Part shown: piece after piece, positions 1-7,016 of the stretch
How positions within the stretch are numbered: position 1 is the first letter of the stretch
Layout of the letters: each line of letters begins with the position of its first letter
Source of the DNA: DASQPR01 sp035713725
GTDB taxonomy: Bacteria; Actinomycetota; Actinomycetes; Mycobacteriales; Micromonosporaceae
Direction of reading: 5' to 3'
NCBI GenBank assembly: GCA_035713725.1
Contig: DASTMZ010000003.1
Coordinates: 1 to 7,016 of the forward strand
Length of the DNA stretch: 7,016 bases
The notes under the pieces: generated by a model
Seen by the model: only the letters and a program-made list of their open reading frames with translations
The model's database searches: none
What the model was told of the DNA's origin: nothing
Program-made: the position numbers and the translations under genes

Positions 1-899
1 GCCGCCGCGGCCACTTGTGCGGCGCGAGCAGCGGCCGCGGCGGCCGCGACGTCGGTGGCATCGGCCGGCGCGGTGACCGCCGTGAGCTGACGCAACTCGC
101 CGTCGAGCGCGGTGAGGGCGGTACGCGTCTGGTCGGCCGCGTGGCGCGCCTTGTCCAACGCCGGTACGGCCCGATCGACGTCGGCGGCGAGGCGCACGAG
201 GTCACTCAGTCGCGCCGCCGCGGCCGCCGCCGATGCCTCCGCGTCGGCCAGCGCGGCCAGTTGGCCGTCCGTGACGGCTAGGTGCGCCTCCGACTCGGCG
301 GCGAGCGTGGTCGCTTGCTCGCGTACCCGCTCGTAGACCGAAAGACCCAACAAGTTGACCAGGATCTGCTGACGCACCGCCGGCTTCGCGTGCAGAAACT
401 CGGCGAACTGGCCCTGCGGCAGCACGACGCAACTGGTGAACTGCTCGAACGGAAGGCCGACGGCGTCTAGCACGGCGGCGTCCATCTCGGCCGGCGTGCC
501 GGCCAACGGATCGCCGAGGTCGCCGACGTCCAGGCCGCTGTCGAGCTTGGCGAGGTCGAAGCCGCGAGGCAGCAGCTCGAGCCCGGCGTGTGTGGTAGAC
601 ACCCGGCCCTTGCCGTCTCGGCGTACCACACGGGTCGCCGCGTACCGTACGCCGGCCGACTCGAACACCAGCCGTACGCGTGCCTCGGCGGTGGACGGCG
701 CCAGCGCGTTGGCGATCGCGCGGCGGTCGTTCCACCGCGGCACCGTTCCATAGAGCGCGAAGCAGATCGCGTCGAGCACGGTCGACTTTCCGGAGCCGGT
801 CGGGCCGACGAGCGCGAAGAAGTCCGCGTCGGTGAAGTCGACCGTGGTCGGCTCGCGGAACGCGGCGAAGCCCGTCATGTCCAGTCGCAGCGGCCGCAT
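1..899 (-). CDS. sbcC: SbcC / Rad50-like SMC-family ATPase, N-terminal part (3' end outside window)
   Basis: ATPase subunit of the SbcCD DNA end-processing nuclease, the bacterial counterpart of Rad50, expected to act in the cytoplasm on DNA ends and hairpins with SbcD. The frame stays open from the ATG at 899 to the window edge, giving 299 codons, about a third of a usual SbcC. It reads MRPLRLDMTGFAAFRE at the start, then a Walker A motif GPTGSGKST (residues 32-40) followed by VLDAICFALYG, a classic SbcC/Rad50 sequence. LPQGQFAEFL (from residue 160) is the Q-loop region, where SbcC proteins typically read LPQGxFxxFL. From about residue 175 the protein becomes Ala/Leu/Glu/Arg-rich, the beginning of the long coiled coil. 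Walker B, the signature motif and the zinc hook should lie outside the window. The start codon overlaps the sbcD stop (TGATG), implying translational coupling. Family assignment is firm; only the C-terminal part is unseen. Confidence 0.96.
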   Translation of the reverse strand, partial: MRPLRLDMTGFAAFREPTTVDFTDADFFALVGPTGSGKSTVLDAICFALYGTVPRWNDRRAIANALAPSTAEARVRLVFESAGVRYAATRVVRRDGKGRVSTTHAGLELLPRGFDLAKLDSGLDVGDLGDPLAGTPAEMDAAVLDAVGLPFEQFTSCVVLPQGQFAEFLHAKPAVRQQILVNLLGLSVYERVREQATTLAAESEAHLAVTDGQLAALADAEASAAAAAARLSDLVRLAADVDRAVPALDKARHAADQTRTALTALDGELRQLTAVTAPADATDVAAAAAAARAAQVAAA

Positions 900-2101
900 C
901 AGCGCACCGCCGCCGGCACGCCGGCAGCACCGGATCCGCTGCCCGACTCGACCTCGGCGTGCAACCGCTCGAAGAGCGCGGCCACGTCATCGTCCGCGTG
1001 GCCCTGCGCGACCAGGTACGCCGCGAACAGCTCGCCCGCCGTACGGCCGGCTTGCCGGGGTGCTTTCGGTGTCGCCGGATCGATGGTGGCCAGGACGTCC
1101 GGGTCGATGCGCACCTCGAGCGCGTTCGGCAACATCTCCTGCACCGCCTCCCGCAGTCCGGCGCGCGGCCGCTCCCGTACGAAGACACGCAGCCAGCCGT
1201 CGCCTACGCCGTCGGCCGTCGCGATCAGTGCGAGGTCGTCGAGCGTTCCGCGCACGGTACGCAGCGGTCTCGCGGACGTGATCGGCACATCGCGGGTGCG
1301 TGCCGCGGTCGACGAGGTCAACTCCACGATCGTCACGGACGGCGTGTTCTCCTCCTCGCCGAAGTCCACCGCGATCGGCGCACCGCTGTAATGCACTGGG
1401 CACGGACCCGGCACTGACTGCCGGCGGTGCAAGTGGCCGAGCGCAACGTAGTGCGTGCTCGGCGGGAACACGGTGGACGGCACGGCGTACGACTGGATGG
1501 TGTGCGCGTCCCGTTCACCGCCGCCGAGCGTTGCGCCGACTACGGTCAGATGCCCGGTGATCACGTTGACCGTGTCGGGCGGCGGATCAACCGTCAGCGC
1601 CGCGATCAACCGCGCGATGTGGTCCGCGTACGTCTGGTTCGCCTCGGCGGCGGTGAGCGTGAACATCTCGGTGGCCCGGATGGCGTACCGCTGGGACAGG
1701 AACGGAAGCGCGACCACCCGCCAGGCCTCGCCCCCCGCCGTGGTCCCGGAGACGACATGATCGGCGGCCCTGTCCCGGATCGTGCCGCGCAACGTCACAC
1801 CGGCCGCCTCGGCCCACGCGCGCAACGCGTCAAGCTCGGCGCCGTTGTCGTGATTGCCGGCGATCGCAATCACTGCCGCGCCGGTGGCACGGAGCGCGGA
1901 CAGCGCACGGGTGACGATCCGCTTCGCGTCCGGCGTCGGCGCCGCGGTGTCGAATAGGTCGCCGGCCACGATGACGAGATCCGGCCGTTCGTCGCGCGCA
2001 ATCGCGACGACCTCGGCCAGCACGTCGATGTGCTCCTCGACGCGGCCACGTCCCTTGAGAACCTTGCCGACGTGCCAGTCGGAGGTGTGCAGGATCTTCA
2101 T
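899..2101 (-). CDS. sbcD: SbcD / Mre11-like exonuclease subunit
   Basis: Metal-dependent nuclease subunit of SbcCD (Mre11 family of calcineurin-like phosphoesterases), expected to process double-strand ends and hairpins in complex with SbcC. The 400-residue product has the usual SbcD length and all the phosphoesterase motifs in order: DWH (residues 8-10), GDLFD (47-51), GNHD (82-85), GH (183-184) and GHLH (222-225). These supply the two-metal ligands D8, H10, D48, N83, H184, H223 and H225, plus the catalytic-type H84. The region after about residue 265 is the capping/SbcC-binding part. The last 15 residues are a Gly/Ser/Ala-rich tail without a motif. The start is secure because MKILHTSDWHVGK is the canonical SbcD N-terminus and GAGGAG lies 9 nt upstream. 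It follows the HerA-like gene after 106 bp and its TGA overlaps the sbcC ATG. No broken or missing residues are seen. Confidence 0.97.
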   Translation of the reverse strand: MKILHTSDWHVGKVLKGRGRVEEHIDVLAEVVAIARDERPDLVIVAGDLFDTAAPTPDAKRIVTRALSALRATGAAVIAIAGNHDNGAELDALRAWAEAAGVTLRGTIRDRAADHVVSGTTAGGEAWRVVALPFLSQRYAIRATEMFTLTAAEANQTYADHIARLIAALTVDPPPDTVNVITGHLTVVGATLGGGERDAHTIQSYAVPSTVFPPSTHYVALGHLHRRQSVPGPCPVHYSGAPIAVDFGEEENTPSVTIVELTSSTAARTRDVPITSARPLRTVRGTLDDLALIATADGVGDGWLRVFVRERPRAGLREAVQEMLPNALEVRIDPDVLATIDPATPKAPRQAGRTAGELFAAYLVAQGHADDDVAALFERLHAEVESGSGSGAAGVPAAVR

Positions 2102-2110
2102 GCGGTCCGG

Positions 2111-2116
2111 CTCCTC
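2111..2116 (-). promoter_or_regulatory. Ribosome binding site of sbcD
   Basis: On the minus strand the sequence reads GAGGAG with a 9-nt spacer to the ATG at 2101. It supports the chosen start and shows that sbcD has its own translation initiation signal rather than depending on coupling to the upstream gene. Confidence 0.75.
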
Positions 2117-2170
2117 ACGGTCGCTCGGCCTCCTCGGGAACTCGCCACGCGTCGATCATCGAGCCGCAGG

Positions 2171-2205
2171 TCGTCGACGCTGCAATGGATCGTCGACGCG
2201 GCAAT
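2171..2205. repeat. Tandem pair of 16-bp direct repeats with palindromic core
   Basis: The copies at 2171-2186 and 2190-2205 differ at one position (T at 2181 versus G at 2200) and are separated by 3 bp. Each contains CGTCGACG and ends in GCAAT. They begin just past the TGA of the HerA-like gene. Confidence 0.7.
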
Positions 2206-2207
2206 CG

Positions 2208-4067
<1,860 letters not shown>

Positions 4068-4076
4068 GCGTGGCGA

Positions 4077-4081
4077 CCTCC
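4077..4081 (-). promoter_or_regulatory. Ribosome binding site of the HerA-like gene
   Basis: The minus strand reads GGAGG with a 9-nt spacer to the ATG at 4067, which supports that start over in-frame alternatives. Confidence 0.75.
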
Positions 4082-4140
4082 AGCCGCTTCACTCGTATAA
4101 CGGCGGTGCGTAACGCGCCGTGTGAGGGCGCTGCGTGACG

Positions 4141-4159
4141 ACGCGATCTTCGATCGCGT
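4141..4159. repeat. Perfect 8-bp inverted repeat with 3-nt loop
   Basis: The arms ACGCGATC (4141-4148) and GATCGCGT (4152-4159) are exact reverse complements around TTC. It lies about 75 bp upstream of the HerA-like start. It could be an operator or an RNA hairpin in the 5' leader. With no T-run on either side it is a poor terminator candidate. Confidence 0.6.
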
Positions 4160-4289
4160 GTTCGTATCCGTGCCATCGTGCCCCATGACCGGCGCGGCCA
4201 CCGAGCGCTTCGCCCGCGCGTCGCGGGCCAGGTTCGCGGTGCGGCTCACACTCGGGGACGAAAACCACAAATCAGACGGGTACGTGTGA

Positions 4290-6569
4290 CTAACGCGCCG
4301 CGCGCCAGGCGGAATCGGTGGTCGCGGCGGCGCGACGGACCGCGTCCGCCGTCAGCGGCATGTCGCGCAGCCGGTACCCGATGGCGTCGAATACCGCGTT
4401 GCCGATCGCGCCGGCCGTCGGGCCTTGCGTGATCTCACCGGCGCCGAGGTACGGCAGGCCGGGCCGGTCGAGTAACACCGTCTCGATGCTGGGCACATCG
4501 GGGAAGCGAAGGATCGGGTAGGTCTCCCAGTCGACACTCGTGACCATCGTGTCGTCGAATTCGACACGCTCCCGCAGCGTCCAGCTCGTCGCCTGCAGGG
4601 CGCCACCTTCGAGCTGGTTCACCAGGCCGCGCGGGTCGACGATCTCGCCACAGTCGGCGGCGATGGTGAGCGAGTCGACGACGATGCGTGAGGTCGCGTC
4701 GTCGACGTGTACGCGTGCGACCACCGCCGCGTAGCCGGCGCGGTTCTTGTAGCGGGCGATCGCGATGCCGGTGCCGTGGCCGAACGTCGTCGATCGCTCG
4801 CCGTGCCAATCGGCGGCGCGCGCGGCCGCGGTCGCAACGGCGCACGCGCGCTCGTCGCTGAGGTGGCGCAGCCGGAAGTCGATGGGGGAGACCTGCGCTC
4901 GAACCGCCAACTCGTCCATGAACGACTCGATTGCGAACACGTTCGCGTGCGCGCCGAGGCTGCGTAGCGACGACGTACGCAATGGCATGGCCGCGACGAA
5001 GTGCTTGACGATCCGCTGGCGGCCGAAGTCGTAGATCGGTGCGGCGTTGCGGTGGATGCCGACCTCCTTGCCGAGTGTCGGCTCCGGCGCCCGCATCGCG
5101 ACCGGCGGGTCGAGCAGCGGACCGGAGATGAAGTTCGGCCGGCCGCCGGCCATCGGGCGGGACAGGTGCGACGTACCCCATACGTCGTGGCGCCAGTCCA
5201 CAATGCGGCCGTCACCGTCGACCGTGGCCCGCATTTCGAGGTACGCCGGCGCACCGTACGGCTCCCATTGGTGCTCGTCGGCACGGGACCATTGCAGGCG
5301 TACCGGTCGGCCCGGCACTGCCATCGCCAGCAGCGCCGCCTCGAACGCCGCGTCGTCGGCTCCGTTGTGCCCGTAGCACCCCGCGCCGACGACGTGGCGC
5401 GCCCGGATCCGCTCCATCGGCATGTCGAGCGCGATCGCCATCGCGGCTCGCAGCGTGTAGACGCTTTGACTGCTCGTCCAAACGTCGAGACGGCCATTGT
5501 CCCATCGCGCCACGGCGGCCGACGGCCCGATCGATCCATGCATGAGGTAGGGCCGCGAATACGACGCCTCGAGGGTCCACGCCCCGCCGCCGCCCGGCTC
5601 GACTGCGCCGTCGGAGTCTGGCTCGACCGCGTCGTGGGCCGGGTCCATCTCGGTGATCGGAGTGCCATCGACCACGAGGAACGCCTGGCCGGGTTGCTCG
5701 CGAAGCCACGTCGCGGTGTCGCCGACCGCCGGCAGCGCGGTGCCGTCCGCCCAGTTGGCGTGCCGACGCAGCAGATCGGCGGCCCGGACGGCCTGCGACT
5801 CGCGTTCCGCGACCACGCCGAGAAAGCCGCCGTTGCGCACCACCGCGATCACGCCGGACACGGCCCGAGCCACCGCGTCGTCCACGTCCACGAGACCGGC
5901 GGTCCGGGTCGGCGGACGCACCACCCGGCCGTACGCCAGTCCGTCGGGCCGGAGATCGGAGACGAACCGCGTGTCGCCCGTGACGAGGCCGCGTAGGTCG
6001 ATGCGACGTGCGTCGGGTCGGCCGACGATGCGGTGCGCGGAGGGTGTCTTCGGGCGTACCCGTCCGGACGCTCGGCGGTCGAATCGTCGGCCGCCCAACA
6101 GGTCCCAGTAGCTCACGCTCCGTCCGGCGGGATCGCTGATGGGCGGCCCGCCGTGACTCGCCGCGTCAGCCGGACCGCCGACACTGATCGTGCCGACGCT
6201 TACCGTGCCATCGCGGACGACGAGCGCGTCGACCGGTACGTCGAGCGCCGCCGACGCGAGCCCCAACAGGTGTGCACGCGCTTCGGCCGCCGCTTGCCGC
6301 AGCGCCGTGCCGCTCTGCTCGACCGACATGCTGCCGGCGGTGTGGCCCTCGTTCAGCCCGTGCGCGGTGTCCGCGGTTTCCACCCGTACCTGATCCATCG
6401 CCAGGTCGAGTTCCTCGGCCGCGATCCGCGCGATCGCCGAGACGATGCCCTGGCCGATTTCGACCTTCCCGGTGAACACCGTGACCGTGTCCGACGGGTC
6501 AACGCGGAGCCAGGTGTCGAGATCCGGATGCGCGTCGAGACTGGCCGGCAGCACGTTGTCGGCACTCAT
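4290..6569 (-). CDS. Xanthine dehydrogenase-family molybdopterin-binding large subunit (IorB-like)
   Basis: Catalytic subunit of a molybdenum hydroxylase, expected to bind the Mo-pterin cofactor and hydroxylate a substrate at carbon using water, passing electrons to the iron-sulfur subunit. The 759-residue product has the permuted IorB-type order. A molybdopterin-binding segment comes first (GKVEIGQGI, 34-42; GHTAGSMSVEQSG, 75-87). The a/b hammerhead domain follows (about 190-275, DGLAYGRVVRPP). The main cofactor domains come after it: GAGCYGHNGADD (395-406), PLRTSSLRSLGAH (529-541) with FAIESFMDELA just after, GTGIAIARYKNRAGYAAVVA (599-618) and GEITQGPTAGAIGNAVFDA (711-729). E712 is the likely catalytic glutamate. 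The start at 6569 is chosen because it gives an ATGA overlap with the small subunit and GGGAG lies 6 nt upstream; the longer frame to 6674 only runs into the small subunit gene. No Tat or Sec signal is visible, so a cytoplasmic location is inferred. The substrate cannot be read from sequence; isoquinoline, nicotinate or an aldehyde are family examples only. Confidence 0.92.
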   Translation of the reverse strand: MSADNVLPASLDAHPDLDTWLRVDPSDTVTVFTGKVEIGQGIVSAIARIAAEELDLAMDQVRVETADTAHGLNEGHTAGSMSVEQSGTALRQAAAEARAHLLGLASAALDVPVDALVVRDGTVSVGTISVGGPADAASHGGPPISDPAGRSVSYWDLLGGRRFDRRASGRVRPKTPSAHRIVGRPDARRIDLRGLVTGDTRFVSDLRPDGLAYGRVVRPPTRTAGLVDVDDAVARAVSGVIAVVRNGGFLGVVAERESQAVRAADLLRRHANWADGTALPAVGDTATWLREQPGQAFLVVDGTPITEMDPAHDAVEPDSDGAVEPGGGGAWTLEASYSRPYLMHGSIGPSAAVARWDNGRLDVWTSSQSVYTLRAAMAIALDMPMERIRARHVVGAGCYGHNGADDAAFEAALLAMAVPGRPVRLQWSRADEHQWEPYGAPAYLEMRATVDGDGRIVDWRHDVWGTSHLSRPMAGGRPNFISGPLLDPPVAMRAPEPTLGKEVGIHRNAAPIYDFGRQRIVKHFVAAMPLRTSSLRSLGAHANVFAIESFMDELAVRAQVSPIDFRLRHLSDERACAVATAAARAADWHGERSTTFGHGTGIAIARYKNRAGYAAVVARVHVDDATSRIVVDSLTIAADCGEIVDPRGLVNQLEGGALQATSWTLRERVEFDDTMVTSVDWETYPILRFPDVPSIETVLLDRPGLPYLGAGEITQGPTAGAIGNAVFDAIGYRLRDMPLTADAVRRAAATTDSAWRAAR

Positions 6570-7016
6570 TGCGGGCTCCCGCCGGCCACCGGCGCCACCG
6601 ATCGTGCTTCGGCCAGCGAGTTGGCGGCCCGACGTACGGCTCGAATGATGCGCGCGTGCGACCCGCAGCGACACAGATGCGGCGCCAGCGCGTCACGGAT
6701 CTCCGCGTCGGTGGGGTCGGGCGTACGGTCGAGCAGCGCGACCGCCCCGATCACCATGCCCGGGATGCAGAAGCCACATTGCGCCGCTTCCTCGTCCAGG
6801 AACGCCTGTTGTACGAGATGCAACACGTCCCTGCCGCGCGACAAGCCTTCGACGGTCACCACGTGCCGGCCGACGAAGCTGCCCACCGCCGTCGAGCAGG
6901 TCGGCACCGCGACGCCATCGGCAAGTACCGCGCACGCTCGGCACTGCTCGACACCGCACCCGTATTTCGCGCCGGTCAGCCCGAGGTCGTTACGCAACAC
7001 CTCGAGGAACGGGGTC
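6566..7016 (-). CDS. [2Fe-2S] small subunit of molybdenum hydroxylase (5' end outside window)
   Basis: Electron-transfer subunit that carries two [2Fe-2S] clusters and relays electrons from the Mo site of the large subunit. Numbering from the first complete codon in the window (T at 7015), 149 residues are seen. The plant-ferredoxin-type cluster has C20, C25, C28 and C40 (YGCGVEQCRAC, then PTC). The second, alpha-helical cluster has C80 and C83 (QCGFCIPGM) plus C115 and C117 (HLCRCG). All eight ligands are present. The visible start TPFLEVLRNDLGLTGAKYGC aligns with the interior of the family, where about 20-30 residues precede this point, so the true start is outside the window and the GTG at 7000 is an internal valine. 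The TGA overlaps the large-subunit ATG by 4 bp, indicating coupled synthesis of the two subunits. The assignment is firm; the substrate is unknown. Confidence 0.94.
   Translation of the reverse strand, partial: TPFLEVLRNDLGLTGAKYGCGVEQCRACAVLADGVAVPTCSTAVGSFVGRHVVTVEGLSRGRDVLHLVQQAFLDEEAAQCGFCIPGMVIGAVALLDRTPDPTDAEIRDALAPHLCRCGSHARIIRAVRRAANSLAEARSVAPVAGGSPQ
6576..6580 (-). promoter_or_regulatory. Ribosome binding site deciding the large-subunit start
   Basis: The minus strand reads GGGAG with a 6-nt spacer to the ATG at 6569, inside the end of the small-subunit gene. With the ATGA overlap it favours this start over the in-frame upstream ATG at 6674. Confidence 0.6.

Larger units (their letters stand above)
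2102..2207 (-). promoter_or_regulatory. Gap between HerA-like gene and sbcD with 16-bp direct repeat
   Basis: This 106-bp gap holds two near-identical 16-bp copies (2171-2186 and 2190-2205, 15 of 16 bases the same, 19-bp period). The core of each is the self-complementary octamer CGTCGACG (2172-2179 and 2191-2198). Nearby is the 11-bp inverted repeat TCGAT-C-ATCGA (2152-2162). The two octamers could bind a dimeric regulator on one DNA face, since 19 bp is close to two helical turns. In RNA they could instead pair as an 8-bp stem with an 11-nt loop. There is no T-run after this stem, so it does not look like an intrinsic terminator. Whether sbcD has its own promoter here cannot be told: no clear -35/-10 pair is visible. 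Confidence 0.4.
4068..4289 (-). promoter_or_regulatory. Intergenic region upstream of the HerA-like / sbcDC group
   Basis: This 222-bp stretch separates the molybdenum hydroxylase stop (TAG at 4292-4290) from the HerA-like start. Short open frames cross it on both strands, but none has a recognisable protein or a ribosome binding site, so I treat it as non-coding. It should hold the promoter for the repair genes. The only AT-rich spots on the minus strand are around TTATACGAG (about 4093-4101) and around GATTTGTGGTTTTCG (about 4259-4273). Neither forms a convincing -35/-10 pair. It also contains the hairpin at 4141-4159. No T-run follows any stem, so no intrinsic terminator for the hydroxylase genes is evident. 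Confidence 0.4.

Noticed and set aside
202..1188. 328-codon minus-strand open frame
   Set aside because: Wrong frame across the sbcD/sbcC junction; very Arg-rich with no motifs, while the true frames carry the Mre11 and Walker A motifs.
588..1391. 267-codon plus-strand open frame
   Set aside because: Antisense to sbcC/sbcD, whose motifs are intact on the minus strand; the composition is typical of a shadow frame.
4246..4289. TCACAC / GTGTGA inverted repeat after the large-subunit stop as a terminator
   Set aside because: Only 6-bp arms separated by 32 nt and no T-run after it; this could easily arise by chance.
4111..4300. Direct repeat TAACGCGCCG at 4111-4120 and 4291-4300
   Set aside because: The second copy is mostly coding sequence at the end of the large subunit; a 10-bp GC-rich match is weak evidence of an attachment site or element.
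6570..6674. Upstream in-frame start (6674) for the large subunit
   Set aside because: It would add 35 Arg/Ser/Gly-rich residues that are out-of-frame small-subunit sequence; the ATG at 6569 has the ATGA overlap and a ribosome binding site.
6998..7000. GTG as start of the small subunit
   Set aside because: The frame is open to the window edge and the codons before it (TPFLE) continue the family's conserved sequence, so this GTG is internal.

Overview
This is a high-GC (roughly 70%) bacterial window in which every supportable gene lies on the minus strand, so transcription runs from high to low coordinates. GC-rich codon choice, strong GGAGG-type ribosome binding sites, tightly overlapping starts and stops, and protein sequences of the SbcC/SbcD/DUF87 type suggest an actinobacterium. 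Genus cannot be decided from the window. Two functional groups are present, separated by about 220 bp.

Right part (about 7016 to 4290): a two-gene molybdenum hydroxylase module of the xanthine dehydrogenase family. First comes a [2Fe-2S] small subunit whose N-terminus lies outside the window. It overlaps by 4 bp (ATGA) a 759-residue molybdopterin-binding large subunit of the isoquinoline 1-oxidoreductase beta (IorB)-like branch. Together they should hydroxylate an unknown, probably N-heterocyclic or aldehyde-like, substrate. No FAD or cytochrome subunit is visible.

Middle (4289 to 4068): a non-coding gap with a perfect 8-bp inverted repeat. It is the likely site of the promoter for the DNA-repair group.

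Left part (4067 to 1): a DNA end-processing group in the order HerA-like ATPase (DUF87, with an N-terminal HAS-barrel-like region), SbcD (Mre11-type nuclease) and SbcC (Rad50-type ATPase, cut off by the window edge). SbcD and SbcC overlap as TGATG. The set parallels the archaeal HerA/Mre11/Rad50 clusters, but no NurA nuclease is in view. The most notable point is the C-terminus of the HerA-like protein. It has a Gly/Asn-rich low-complexity linker followed by the exact hexapeptide DDDIPF, which is the protein-interaction tip normally found on bacterial single-stranded DNA-binding protein (SSB). This suggests a DNA translocase that recruits, or competes for, SSB-partner repair proteins and works with SbcCD. 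Its P-loop is also non-canonical. A 106-bp gap between the HerA-like gene and sbcD carries a 16-bp direct repeat built on two copies of the palindrome CGTCGACG, a possible regulatory site.

No tRNA, rRNA, CRISPR array, insertion sequence or convincing rho-independent terminator was found.
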